Source: an uncultured Blautia sp. (GTDB lineage: Bacteria; Bacillota; Clostridia; Lachnospirales; Lachnospiraceae). Taken from it: 64,000 nt of DNA. The notes under the pieces were generated by a model that saw only the letters and a program-made list of their open reading frames with translations, made no database searches and was not told the origin of the DNA. The position numbers and the translations under genes are program-made. The DNA lies in the NCBI GenBank assembly GCA_900543715.1, contig UQSX01000007.1, forward strand, positions 13,397 through 77,396, read 5' to 3'. This document shows positions 17,363 to 26,276 of this stretch, piece after piece (position 1 is the first letter of the stretch; every line of letters starts with the position of its first letter).

Positions 17363-18063
17363 ACAGTCTCCTCCTTAACCGGGAATAAAACCGCTCCTAT
17401 CCCCGCCGCTGCCACTGTGCAGATAATAATCGTAAATCCGGAAGAAATCTCCCGGAGCACTGGAAGATAATAAAAGGCTGTGCTGAATAGCAGAGCTGAT
17501 CCTGCTACAATAAGAACTTCCCTGTTCTCTTTTGCCACTGGAACCACAATTGCTATGAACATGCCATAAAGGGCCACGCCAAGTGCGCTGATCACTGCTG
17601 CCGGAAGAAGTGTACTGGCCACAGCTCCCGTCAGAGTTCCCCCCACCCAGCCCAGCACTGGAAGGGCGATCAGGCCATACATATACCGGCTTCCTACGCT
17701 TCCCGGTTTTGAACTGGCTACTGCAAAAATTTCATCTGTATTCCCATAGGCGATCAGCATGCGCTGGAATGATTTCACAGAGCTGTCCAGTTTCTGTGAA
17801 AGAGAAATTGACATCAAAGCATATCTGATGTTGATAACCAGCTGTGTCAATGCCATCTCTAAAAGAGAGGCTCCTGAAACGATCACGGTAAGCCCGGCAA
17901 ACTGGCCTGCTGAGGTGAGGTTCAGCAAAGATATCAATACTGAATGAAAAGGGGAAATCCCATCCCGTACTGCCAGCATACCAAAGGTAAAGCTTACAGA
18001 AAAGTATCCGACAGCAATTGGTATTCCGTCACGCAGTCCCGCCTTTATCTTATTATGTACCAT
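17359..18063 (-). CDS. azlC: Branched-chain amino acid exporter large subunit (AzlC family)
   Basis: A 234-residue membrane protein with the AzlC start IPIAVGYFSVSFTFGMLA and several further spans. The pair azlC-azlD is a standard exporter unit. There is no Lrp/AsnC-type regulator beside it here, unlike B. subtilis. A GGAGG sits 12 bases before the ATG, slightly long. Upstream is the hairpin that ends ptsH, so transcription may come from readthrough or a promoter I could not place. Confidence 0.92.
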   Translation of the reverse strand: MVHNKIKAGLRDGIPIAVGYFSVSFTFGMLAVRDGISPFHSVLISLLNLTSAGQFAGLTVIVSGASLLEMALTQLVINIRYALMSISLSQKLDSSVKSFQRMLIAYGNTDEIFAVASSKPGSVGSRYMYGLIALPVLGWVGGTLTGAVASTLLPAAVISALGVALYGMFIAIVVPVAKENREVLIVAGSALLFSTAFYYLPVLREISSGFTIIICTVAAAGIGAVLFPVKEETV

Positions 18064-18095
18064 AATGTAGTTTTTACCTCCAATATCATACGAAA

Positions 18096-18144
18096 AGCTG
18101 CCGCATTAAACAATCTGTCTTGTGCACTGTTTAATACGGCAGCC
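18096..18144 (-). terminator. Terminator of ptsH
   Basis: Arms 18096-18112 and 18128-18144 (core CTGCCG/CGGCAG and TTAAACA/TGTTTAA) form a 16-17 bp stem with one wobble. TTTT follows on the minus strand. The hairpin starts 7 bp past the ptsH stop. Confidence 0.75.
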
Positions 18145-18150
18145 TGTATC

Positions 18151-18414
18151 CTATTCTCCCAATCCGCTTTCAATAGCTGTAACCAGGGTTTCCAGAGCAG
18201 TCTCTTCGTCTTCTCCCTCGCAAACCAGCTCAATTTCATCTCCACATTTTACGCAGGCTCCCAGAACACTTAATACACTTTTTGCATTTGCAGAACCGCC
18301 TGCAAAGCGGAAAGTAATCAAAGACTTAAATTTCATAGCCTCTTTGCAGAGTATGCCTGCCGGCCGTAAATGCAGCCCGGTGGGATTTTTAATAGTCACC
18401 TTTTGACTGACCAT
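18151..18414 (-). CDS. ptsH: HPr-family phosphocarrier protein
   Basis: An 87-residue HPr. His15 lies in NPTGLHLRPA, the site phosphorylated by enzyme I, and Ser46 lies in NAKSVLSVL, the site used by HPr kinase for catabolite control. Having His15 argues against a Crh-type paralogue, which has Gln there. No ptsI is adjacent. It lies 25 bp behind cdaR with its own AGGAAG site and ends at a strong hairpin, making it the last gene of the mbl-to-ptsH run. Confidence 0.93.
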   Translation of the reverse strand: MVSQKVTIKNPTGLHLRPAGILCKEAMKFKSLITFRFAGGSANAKSVLSVLGACVKCGDEIELVCEGEDEETALETLVTAIESGLGE

Positions 18415-18439
18415 TTTCTCACTTCCTATCTTTTACCTA

Positions 18440-19735
18440 TTATTCTGTCTGCCTCTCTGCTGATGGAGTCAGAGTAACTCTTACTGTAACCTCCTCCACC
18501 AGTTCATATCCCTCAGGAAGTGTTACGCTTACCGGAACATTGTATTCTCCTTCATCCGTATACTTCGAGGTGTCTATAGACAGCTTTATATCGCTCTCTT
18601 TTAAGGCATCCAGATTTGTTTCAGAACCTCTTACCCGGACTGTCACACTGTCATCTGTGATAACAGCAGTCATATTTTCCGGCTGTCTGCTTCTGTCAAT
18701 ACTAGTTGCCGGTATCGTATACTCCCTGCTGTCGTAGGGCAGAATTGCCACAGAAACGATCACTGAGCTGCTGATATCTCTGGCCAGCATAGTGTCCTCA
18801 GGCAGCAGATCTTCAATGTCCACGGTCTGTTCAAAATCTGCATTTTCACCGGACACGTCAATTTCTGAAGCAGGAATAACAATGGTGTTTCCATTTTCAG
18901 CCAATTCCTGCAAAGCCTCATCCGTTCCAGCAATACTGATGGTATTTGGAACCGTACTGATATCCGATACATGATATCCCTCCTCAGGATTCCCGGAATA
19001 TTCGGCCTGAATGGCAATATCTGTCCGAACCTTCCATAGATCCACATAGACGCCCACTGTATTATTTTCGATGTCCTGAAGATTCAGATATGACATCTGA
19101 GTTTCTGTCAGCTCATCACCGTTTTTATCATAAATATGTAAGGACCCGGAGACATTGCCGCTTTGATCCATTCCGCTTACATCTATATCTGCTACTACCC
19201 GGTCAAGCTTATTGATCAAATCCTTTGGACCTGAAATCGTCACCTTTTCAGGGTTTACCGTAAGCTTTCCGACTTCATAGCCTGCATCGGGAGTTGTCCC
19301 TCCTACAGAAGCGGAAATCGTCATGGCCTGGTTGGTAAGTTCATCTGTCTCAATAGAAATATTGGCGGGAGTCACCGTAATATTCTCCTCAGAGACTCCC
19401 GGGCAGACCACCCGGACTGGCACCATATATGGCTCTGTATCCATAGAAACGATCTGAGTCATGTCTGCTTCTGCAGTAATACTGTTCCGGTCAATAGATC
19501 TTAATACGGAATTCGTAGCCCGGATCCTGACCGTTACTGTATCGCTTCCATCTACCAGAAGAGGGATCTGAAGGTCGCTGGTAAGATAAGACTCATTTAC
19601 GATGGTAACCGGCACCTCCCAGTAGGTTTCCGATCTTACAGGATCTTCAATATTCACTACCAAAAGCCAGATCAGAATAGCAACTGCCAGAGAAAGGATC
19701 TTCAGTGTAAATTTATTCATCAGATTTTTTTTCAT
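18440..19735 (-). CDS. cdaR: YbbR-domain protein, regulator of the diadenylate cyclase (CdaR)
   Basis: The 431-residue protein has a basic start and one membrane span (about 9-26), then an extracellular series of about four YbbR-like beta repeats recognisable by recurring VTVRIRATN / VTISGPKDLI-type strands. CdaR-type proteins bind and modulate the membrane diadenylate cyclase CdaA. The gene overlaps the 3' end of cdaA by 23 bp, as expected for coupled partners. The C-terminus ends shortly after the last repeat. Confidence 0.92.
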   Translation of the reverse strand: MKKNLMNKFTLKILSLAVAILIWLLVVNIEDPVRSETYWEVPVTIVNESYLTSDLQIPLLVDGSDTVTVRIRATNSVLRSIDRNSITAEADMTQIVSMDTEPYMVPVRVVCPGVSEENITVTPANISIETDELTNQAMTISASVGGTTPDAGYEVGKLTVNPEKVTISGPKDLINKLDRVVADIDVSGMDQSGNVSGSLHIYDKNGDELTETQMSYLNLQDIENNTVGVYVDLWKVRTDIAIQAEYSGNPEEGYHVSDISTVPNTISIAGTDEALQELAENGNTIVIPASEIDVSGENADFEQTVDIEDLLPEDTMLARDISSSVIVSVAILPYDSREYTIPATSIDRSRQPENMTAVITDDSVTVRVRGSETNLDALKESDIKLSIDTSKYTDEGEYNVPVSVTLPEGYELVEEVTVRVTLTPSAERQTE

Positions 19736-20603
19736 TCTTCACCAATCCCTTCCACAGTCTGTGTTTCGTATTTTCCTGTTTTACCTTATTCTGTTCCTGC
19801 TCCAGTATCTGCCTTAACTCCTCCTTGTTTAATCCAACATGGATTTCTCCGTTTTTTGTCACAGAAACCCGACCGGTCTCTTCAGAAACGATCACCGTCA
19901 ATGCATCGCTTACTTCACTGATCCCTACTCCCGCTCTGTGTCTTGTTCCCAGATTTTTATTTAAATCCAGATTGTCAGACAAAGGGAGATAGCAGGTGGC
20001 AGCTACGATCCTGTCCCCTCTTATGATAACTGCCCCGTCATGAAGAGGTGTATTATGCTCAAAAATATTTATAAGAAGCTGGCTGCTCACAAGAGAATCC
20101 AGAGTGATCCCAGTCCTGATATATTCATTAAGAACGGTTTCCTCCTCGATCACGATCAGTGCTCCCGTTTTCACAGCCCCCATCTCAAAGCTTGCCCGCA
20201 CAATCTCATTAGCGGTTCTGTCACTGAAACGTCCTTCTGTTTCTTTCTTACTGGTATCGAAAGGAATCAGATTACTGACGATCTTCTTATGTCCCAGTTC
20301 TTCCAGGGCCTTCCGCAGTTCAGGCTGAAAAATAACCAGAATACCGGTGATCGCATATCCGCCCATATTCGTAACCAGCCAGAGGATAGTATTCATTTCA
20401 AAAATGTAAGCAATGCCCACAAAAACCAAAACTGTAAGGATTCCCTTCAGCAAAGAATAAGCTCTTGTATTTCTGATCCAAAGCATAAACTGGTAAACAA
20501 AAAAGGCTATCAGAAGGATCTCCACAATATCATTCCACTGTATACTATTGGGCAATGTCCACTGTCCCAGATAATCATGAAGATTTTTTAAAAAGTTGCC
20601 CAA
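19713..20603 (-). CDS. cdaA: Diadenylate cyclase CdaA (c-di-AMP synthase)
   Basis: Three N-terminal spans are followed by a DisA_N-type cyclase domain. With the TTG start at 20603 (GGGGGA nine bases upstream) the protein has 296 residues; an in-frame TTG at 20645 would give 310 but has no good ribosome site. Catalytic motifs are DGA (189-191) and RHR (221-223). It makes c-di-AMP, which controls osmolyte uptake and cell-wall homeostasis. In B. subtilis the operon is cdaA-cdaR-glmM; here glmM lies about 40 kb away at 59550 and ptsH takes its place. Confidence 0.93.
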   Translation of the reverse strand: MGNFLKNLHDYLGQWTLPNSIQWNDIVEILLIAFFVYQFMLWIRNTRAYSLLKGILTVLVFVGIAYIFEMNTILWLVTNMGGYAITGILVIFQPELRKALEELGHKKIVSNLIPFDTSKKETEGRFSDRTANEIVRASFEMGAVKTGALIVIEEETVLNEYIRTGITLDSLVSSQLLINIFEHNTPLHDGAVIIRGDRIVAATCYLPLSDNLDLNKNLGTRHRAGVGISEVSDALTVIVSEETGRVSVTKNGEIHVGLNKEELRQILEQEQNKVKQENTKHRLWKGLVKNEKKSDE

Positions 20604-20682
20604 AACTTCTTCTCCCCCTTTCCTGCCGGATCTTCTCCGCTGCAAAAAACACCCGGCGCCCTGTAATTTAAAAATCTATCCC

Positions 20683-21711
20683 CTATAAATCTTTCAGTGA
20701 CTCTTCCAGCTGCTTCTCAAAGTCAAAAGTAGTCTCCTCCACTCTTTCCACAGGAGCAGCCTCTTCCTCTTCATCAGGTTTTTCCACAGATTCCGAAGAA
20801 ATATTTTTTATTTTCTTTTCTGCCTGAGCCACAAAGGATTTTGGAACAGCTTTTACATAATATACATACTCATCATCTTCAAACTGGGTAGTCTCACTTC
20901 TGGAATAGTCCACTCCCAATGCTGCAAATTCAATGATCAGTCCTACTACCGCTGCCAGCACACCAGACAGAATCACCCCGCCTATATTGATGTTTACACT
21001 TAAAAACATACCGCCCAGTATCATGATCAGAATATAGACCACGGCTCCTGCGGCAACTCCGATTCTCCAGGAATAATCTGCGGAAGTTCTGGAAATCAGG
21101 TAAACCACCATCAGGACCACCACGAAAGCCAGAATATTCAGCCACATTTCCTGATTATTAATAAGAGCATCCAGAAGAATCTGAAGTTTCTGCACAGATT
21201 CTGTTTCTTTTCCCTGAAGAACTGTGCTTCTTTCACTGACAGTGTTCATAAAGTAGTATAAGATCACTCCGCAGCAGGAAGGAACTGCACAGGAAGGTCC
21301 TCTTAACAGCCCGCTTCCCACAGGAACAGCCGCCGGCATATGCAGGAAAAAGGCCGTTGGTGTTAATATCAGCGCAAGATTATCCCGGGAAGTAAATCTC
21401 AGGAACAGGATCATCAGCAGCAAAAGCAGCAGAACTGAAAAGGCTGCTACTTCTACTCCGACCCCATAACAGTGGGCAATGATCATAATGCATCCTAAAA
21501 TTGCCATGCCGTTAAGAGGCAGTACAGCGCAAATTATAGATAAGATCAGCACTATGAAGATATTGTCCAAAGCTTCTAAGAATCCCAAAGTAGAATTAAT
21601 GCTCTGGAATACCAGGAAAGCAAGAAGAAATTTCAGCAAGGGAAGAAGCCAGGTATCATGCTCTCCATAAAAGGTTTTTATTTTCTGTTTCATTTCCAAT
21701 AATGTTGTCAC
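20683..21711 (-). CDS. Conserved-looking polytopic membrane protein of unknown function
   Basis: I do not recognise a named family. The 342 residues contain about nine predicted spans: a first cluster in 20-165, a short loop, and a second set in 190-270. A cytoplasmic tail of about 75 residues rich in Glu follows (EEEEAAPVERVEE). The start is GTG with AAGGAG nine bases upstream. It begins 2 bp after the small membrane protein gene and ends about 80 bp before cdaA, so it may work with the c-di-AMP or envelope machinery. There is no visible nucleotide-binding or catalytic motif. Confidence 0.7.
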   Translation of the reverse strand: MTTLLEMKQKIKTFYGEHDTWLLPLLKFLLAFLVFQSINSTLGFLEALDNIFIVLILSIICAVLPLNGMAILGCIMIIAHCYGVGVEVAAFSVLLLLLLMILFLRFTSRDNLALILTPTAFFLHMPAAVPVGSGLLRGPSCAVPSCCGVILYYFMNTVSERSTVLQGKETESVQKLQILLDALINNQEMWLNILAFVVVLMVVYLISRTSADYSWRIGVAAGAVVYILIMILGGMFLSVNINIGGVILSGVLAAVVGLIIEFAALGVDYSRSETTQFEDDEYVYYVKAVPKSFVAQAEKKIKNISSESVEKPDEEEEAAPVERVEETTFDFEKQLEESLKDL

Positions 21712-21713
21712 AG

Positions 21714-22139
21714 CTAGTTTCTCCTTCCTGTAATTCTTCCGTTTCTTTTCTCTTCTCTGTCATAAATTTTCTTCAGATGTCCTAAGTTTTTATAATATTC
21801 CTGAATTCCCTTCTGGGCCTTTGAATATTTTACGGTACAGTAAATATAGGTAAGCACACTGTACACAACCAGCAAAATGATATATCCCCCTACTGCCGCA
21901 ACTACCAGCAAAGTGATGTTCATACGGTGTATGTTATTCATCAGATAATCACTTTTATATCCGGCCCAGCCTAATAGCAGAAGTGCATACGCAATTGTGG
22001 TAAGAAAGAAATTCTTGATCAAAGCCAGACCGATATAGTCGCTTCTATAATAATTGCTGATAGCCAGATGCTGTTTTCCTTCTCCTGACTCATATACGGC
22101 CAGTTTGTGCATTTTTTTTATTTTCTGGACGTCAAGCAT
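21714..22139 (-). CDS. Small two-span membrane protein of unknown function
   Basis: The 141-residue protein is not recognised. It has a hydrophilic start of about 40 residues, two membrane helices (about 42-60 and 75-100) and a basic, coiled C-terminal tail ending GRITGRRN. AGAGGAA precedes the ATG. It is 2 bp upstream of the nine-span protein, so the two are probably translationally coupled partners. Its own promoter lies at 22184-22213. Confidence 0.65.
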   Translation of the reverse strand: MLDVQKIKKMHKLAVYESGEGKQHLAISNYYRSDYIGLALIKNFFLTTIAYALLLLGWAGYKSDYLMNNIHRMNITLLVVAAVGGYIILLVVYSVLTYIYCTVKYSKAQKGIQEYYKNLGHLKKIYDREEKRNGRITGRRN

Positions 22140-22183
22140 ATTGTTTCCTCTTTTCTATATTTTTCTATACTCATACATACTGC

Positions 22184-22213
22184 ATTATAACATAGGCTTA
22201 GGAAGTGAATCAA
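22184..22213 (-). promoter_or_regulatory. Internal promoter before the membrane-protein/cdaA-cdaR-ptsH genes
   Basis: On the minus strand TTGATT (22208-22213) and a perfect TATAAT (22184-22189) have an 18 bp spacer. It sits in the 79 bp gap after comF and would let the downstream envelope genes be expressed separately from mbl-recD2-comF. Confidence 0.6.
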
Positions 22214-22218
22214 GAGTT

Positions 22219-22941
22219 TTAGCCCTCTGACCCAATGGCAATTACCAGAAAGTACACTTTCCCCGCCCCCGCCTTTTTAAGAGCCCGGGCTGCCTCATCC
22301 AATGTGGAACCTGTCGTATAAATATCATCTATGAGAAGGATCTTTTCCCCTTCCAGTTTTCCTTCAAATGTAAAGGCTCCCCTCATATTTTTTCGTCTTT
22401 CCGCAGGATCCAGTTCTTTTTGGGGCTTCGTGTTTACCTTTCGTTTCAGCCGATTTTTCTTCACGGGAAGGTTTAATTTTTTCCCAAATGCCTCTGCTAT
22501 GATTTCTGCCTGATTATAGCCTCTCTTTTCCAGGCGTTTCCTATGAAGGGGGACTGGTATGATATAATCGATCTTCCACTTTTTTGCCTGCTCTCTGGCA
22601 TAAAAAGCTGCCAGTTCGCCATAGAAGGCTCCATACTCCTGGCGCTTTCCATATTTTAATCTAAAAAGGGATTCCTGAAGAAGTGTACTGTAGGGAAATA
22701 TTCCGATTCCCTGATCAAACAGATGTGTCCGGCGGCTGCAGTCCCTGCAGTATTCCTGCTCTGAATTTTTCAGAGGTTTGGAACATTTGCAGCATCTGGG
22801 ACCTGTGATCGGTATCAGCCGGTCTTTACAGCCGTCACATATTTTCCGTCCCCTGGGCACCGGTATGTCATCACATACCGGACATCGCCGGGGATACAGA
22901 ATATCCAGAAATGTATTTATAATTTTTTCATTTTTTCTCAC
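22219..22941 (-). CDS. comF: ComF family protein (phosphoribosyltransferase-like)
   Basis: The 240 residues comprise an N-terminal double zinc ribbon (CPVCDD, ICDGC, CCKC, CRDC, roughly residues 18-70) and a C-terminal phosphoribosyltransferase fold with the PRPP loop ILLIDDIYTTGST. In competent Firmicutes ComF helps DNA internalisation and single-strand handling. The GTG start overlaps the recD2 stop as GTGA, so it is coupled to the helicase. comEA and comEC are also in this window, which makes a functional uptake system more plausible. Confidence 0.92.
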   Translation of the reverse strand: MRKNEKIINTFLDILYPRRCPVCDDIPVPRGRKICDGCKDRLIPITGPRCCKCSKPLKNSEQEYCRDCSRRTHLFDQGIGIFPYSTLLQESLFRLKYGKRQEYGAFYGELAAFYAREQAKKWKIDYIIPVPLHRKRLEKRGYNQAEIIAEAFGKKLNLPVKKNRLKRKVNTKPQKELDPAERRKNMRGAFTFEGKLEGEKILLIDDIYTTGSTLDEAARALKKAGAGKVYFLVIAIGSEG

Positions 22942-25169
22942 TGAATCTCCTTAATCCTCACATCTAACGCTGTGTAGCGGTTCTGCTCCATCCTGTTGTT
23001 TTCCATCTCATAAAAAGTCTTTTCGTCTCCTACCAACGTAACGCATTTCCTGGCTCTTGTCACAGCGGTATAGAGAAGATTCCGGTTCATCAGCATTCTG
23101 GGCCCCTGGAGTAGAGGGATCACCACAGCAGGATATTCACTGCCCTGAGCTTTATGAATCGTAATTGCATAGGCCAGCTCCAGTTCCTCTAACTGTTTAA
23201 AGGAATACTCCACAAATCTTTTTTCTTCAAACTCCACGGTCACCGTTTCTGCAAAATGATTAATCTCACAGATAACACCAGTATCTCCATTAAAAACTCC
23301 TACGCCTTTTTCTACTGGTATCCCATAATTTCCCCGAATCTCCCATTCCAGCTGATAATTGTTTTTTATCTGCATTACCTTGTCCCCTTCACGGAACAGG
23401 CCCTGCCCATGTTCTTTTTCCTTCTTCTCCTGTCCGGGAGGATTCAGATACTGCTGGAGGATCCTGTTCAGGCGTTCTACGCCCAAAAGCCCCTTTCTCA
23501 TCGGAGTAAGGACCTGTATTTCATATGGAGAAGCCTCTACATATTTTGGAAGCTTCTTTTGTATCAATGTTATCACAATACTGATGATCACATTGGCGTC
23601 ATATCTTTTCAGGAAGAAAAAATCTCTGCTTTTATTGTCAAGAACTACCGGAACTCCCTGATTGATCTTATGGGCATTCACGACAATATCACTCTGGGAG
23701 GCCTGGCGGAAAATTTTCACCAGTTCCACAACAGGAAAGCATCCGGCAGCAATAATATCTTTTAATACACTTCCGGGACCTACGCTTGGAAGCTGATTTA
23801 CATCTCCAACCAGGATCAGTCTGGTTCCTGACACAATTGCTGACAACAGCGCATGCATCAGAAAAATATCCACCATAGACATTTCATCAATGATGATCAC
23901 ATCTGCCTCCAAAGGATTCTGCGCGTTTCTCTCAAACCTCACGCTCTCCTGAGCCTGTTCCGGTCCACCGCTAAGCTCCAGCAGACGATGTATGGTCTTC
24001 GCCTCATATCCGGTAGTCTCTGTCATCCTTTTAGCTGCTCTTCCTGTAGGAGCTGCCAGGCAAATGTCCAGTTCTTCCATCTCAAAATACCGGATAATAG
24101 CATTAATGGTAGTGGTCTTACCAGTTCCCGGACCTCCGGTAATGACTAAAAGGCCGTTTCTCACCGCCTCACGTACCGCTTCCTGCTGCTTTTCATCCAG
24201 GTCTATTCCTGTTCCCCGCTGGATTCTCTTTATCTTTTCATCCAGGATGTCCTCTCTCACTGTGTCCTGAAGGTTCAGAGTATGAAGCATCTGGGCCACA
24301 TGAAGCTCTACCTGATAATAGGAAGAGGCATATACTGCCAGCTGCGGCTGTTCATTACTTTTTTCGATCTCCCGGATCACAATTTTTCTCTCGATCGACA
24401 GATCTGCCAGATGTTTTTCCATATATCCCTGTTCTACTCCCAGCAGGTCCTGTGCCCGGCGAAGGAGTACCTCTTTTGGAAGATAAACGTGGCCTTCTCC
24501 CGAAGCCTGAAGCAATATGTATAGAATACCGCTTCGTATACGGTAATCTGAGTCTGTATGAATACCGATCCTTGCGGCAATCTCGTCTGCGATCTTAAAT
24601 CCTACTCCCGGAATATCCTCTGCCATCTTATATGGGTTCTCTTTCAGCACTCCGTACATTTCCTGACCGTACTGCCGATATATTTTCATGCCAAGGCTCT
24701 GGGTGATCCCATATTGCTGAAGAAACATCATAGCCTTTCGCAGATCAGCTTTTTCCTCTACCTGTTCTGCAATCTCTCTTGCCTTCCTGTCACTGATTCC
24801 CTTTACTTCCGCCAGTCTTTCCGGTTCTTCTTCAATGATCCTCAGGGTATCATCTCCGAATTTTCTTACGATCCTGGCAGCCAGAGCTGCCCCGATCCCC
24901 TTTATTGCCCCTGATCCCAGATAACGCTCCATAGCCACAGAATCCTGAGGGACTACGGTCTCATAGGAAACCGCGGAAAACTGCTTTCCATAGGATGGAT
25001 GTCTTGTATAAGTACCTCTGGCCCGTATGGTCTCTCCCTCGCCCAGAAAGCGGAAATTTCCCACACAGGTGATCTCCTCCCCCTGGGAAACCAGGCAGAC
25101 TACCGTGTATCCGTTATCCTGGTTCTGGTATATAATATGATCCACATATCCTTCTATCGTTTCTTCCAC
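22938..25169 (-). CDS. recD2: RecD2-type SF1B DNA helicase
   Basis: The 743-residue protein has an N-terminal OB-like region, helix-hairpin-helix repeats (GIGAALAARI, GISDRKAREIAEQ, GVGFKIADEIAARIG, about 90-190) and a helicase core with Walker A GGPGTGKTTT, Walker B IIIDEMSM, LVGDVNQLPSVGPG and the C-terminal motif AITIHKAQGSEYP. RecD2 proteins unwind DNA 5' to 3' and act in repair outside RecBCD. The start is GTG. It follows mbl by 31 bp and is coupled to comF. Confidence 0.95.
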   Translation of the reverse strand: MEETIEGYVDHIIYQNQDNGYTVVCLVSQGEEITCVGNFRFLGEGETIRARGTYTRHPSYGKQFSAVSYETVVPQDSVAMERYLGSGAIKGIGAALAARIVRKFGDDTLRIIEEEPERLAEVKGISDRKAREIAEQVEEKADLRKAMMFLQQYGITQSLGMKIYRQYGQEMYGVLKENPYKMAEDIPGVGFKIADEIAARIGIHTDSDYRIRSGILYILLQASGEGHVYLPKEVLLRRAQDLLGVEQGYMEKHLADLSIERKIVIREIEKSNEQPQLAVYASSYYQVELHVAQMLHTLNLQDTVREDILDEKIKRIQRGTGIDLDEKQQEAVREAVRNGLLVITGGPGTGKTTTINAIIRYFEMEELDICLAAPTGRAAKRMTETTGYEAKTIHRLLELSGGPEQAQESVRFERNAQNPLEADVIIIDEMSMVDIFLMHALLSAIVSGTRLILVGDVNQLPSVGPGSVLKDIIAAGCFPVVELVKIFRQASQSDIVVNAHKINQGVPVVLDNKSRDFFFLKRYDANVIISIVITLIQKKLPKYVEASPYEIQVLTPMRKGLLGVERLNRILQQYLNPPGQEKKEKEHGQGLFREGDKVMQIKNNYQLEWEIRGNYGIPVEKGVGVFNGDTGVICEINHFAETVTVEFEEKRFVEYSFKQLEELELAYAITIHKAQGSEYPAVVIPLLQGPRMLMNRNLLYTAVTRARKCVTLVGDEKTFYEMENNRMEQNRYTALDVRIKEIQ

Positions 25170-25200
25170 GCCTTTTTCCTTCCGTACCTTCTTTTCAGAA

Positions 25201-26193
25201 TTATTTTCCCTCCAGCTTGCTCATAAGCTCCATATACTGTCCGGTTCCTATTGCAACTGCAAGAGCCGGTTCCTCAGCGACTACCGTATTAATACCGGTT
25301 TCTTCTTCGATAAGCTGTTCCAGTCCTCCCAAAAGAGCCCCTCCTCCGGTAAGCACGATCCCACGCTCTGCCACATCAGCGGCAAGCTCCGGCGGTGTTT
25401 TCTCGAGAACACTGTGTATGGTCTCCATGATCTGAGTAGCCGCATCTTTCAAGGCCTCCCGGATTTCCTCAGAAGTCACTGTAATACTTTTGGGAAGACC
25501 CGTGATCGTATCTCTCCCCTTCACTTCCATAGTCTTTGGTTCCGGCTGAGAATAAACAGTACCAATCTGAATCTTAATATCTTCTCCGGTCCGCTCTCCG
25601 ATCATCAGGTTATGTTTCTTTCTTACATAACGCATAATAGCTTCATCAAAGTTGTCTCCTGCCACTTTTATAGAAGTGGACACAACAGTTCCGCCGAGAG
25701 AGATGACCGCCACATCGGTAGTTCCTCCTCCTATATCAACGATCATATTTCCAAAAGGCTTGGTGATATCGATCCCTGCTCCTATCGCTGCTGCAATAGG
25801 TTCCTCAATGATAGATACTTCCCTGGCTCCTGCCTGATAAGTGGCCTCCTCTACAGCTTTTTTCTCTACTTCTGTGATTCCGCTGGGGGCACAGATGCTG
25901 ATCCGCGGCTTTCTGAACGCCCTTTTTCCGATGGCTTTCGATATAAAATACTTCAGCATCTTTTCTGTAACCTCGTAATCAGAAATTACACCCTGGCGCA
26001 GAGGACGCACTGCCACAATATTTCCCGGCGTTCTGCCTATCATCTGACGTGCCTCTTCCCCTACAGCCCTGATCTTATTGCTGTCCTTATCATATGCAAC
26101 TACGGAAGGCTCTTTCAGCACAATCCCTTTTCCCTTCGCATACACCAGGATACTGGCTGTGCCCAAATCGATTCCAATATCTGAAGCTGCCAT
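25201..26193 (-). CDS. mbl: MreB-family actin homologue (Mbl-like)
   Basis: This 330-residue actin-fold ATPase has phosphate loop 1 IGIDLGTASILVY, IVDIGGGTTDVAVISLG and VLTGGGALLGGLEQ. It organises lateral cell-wall synthesis as membrane-bound filaments. There is no mreC or mreD beside it, which favours an Mbl-type paralogue over the mreBCD gene, but MreB and Mbl cannot be separated on motifs alone. It is first in the run towards ptsH, with a promoter at 26241-26269 and AAAGGGG before the ATG. Confidence 0.9.
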   Translation of the reverse strand: MAASDIGIDLGTASILVYAKGKGIVLKEPSVVAYDKDSNKIRAVGEEARQMIGRTPGNIVAVRPLRQGVISDYEVTEKMLKYFISKAIGKRAFRKPRISICAPSGITEVEKKAVEEATYQAGAREVSIIEEPIAAAIGAGIDITKPFGNMIVDIGGGTTDVAVISLGGTVVSTSIKVAGDNFDEAIMRYVRKKHNLMIGERTGEDIKIQIGTVYSQPEPKTMEVKGRDTITGLPKSITVTSEEIREALKDAATQIMETIHSVLEKTPPELAADVAERGIVLTGGGALLGGLEQLIEEETGINTVVAEEPALAVAIGTGQYMELMSKLEGK

Positions 26194-26240
26194 TTACACT
26201 GCCCCTTTCTAAACTTCTCTTATTCCCGTATTCGCTTTTT

Positions 26241-26269
26241 ATTATATCCAACTTGTCCCCTGCTGAAAA
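26241..26269 (-). promoter_or_regulatory. Promoter of the mbl-recD2-comF run
   Basis: On the minus strand TTTTCA (26264-26269) and perfect TATAAT (26241-26246) are 17 bp apart. The -35 falls in a CCCC/GGGG mini-palindrome directly after the uvrA stop, which may double as a weak uvrA terminator. Confidence 0.55.
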
Positions 26270-26276
26270 GGGGCAA

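Noticed and set aside
17057..18063. A T-box or leucine attenuator controlling azlCD
   Set aside because: Only the ptsH terminator and a ribosome site fit in the short gap before azlC.
18151..18414. Crh, the catabolite-repression HPr homologue
   Set aside because: His15 is present in the LHLRPA motif; Crh has Gln at this position.
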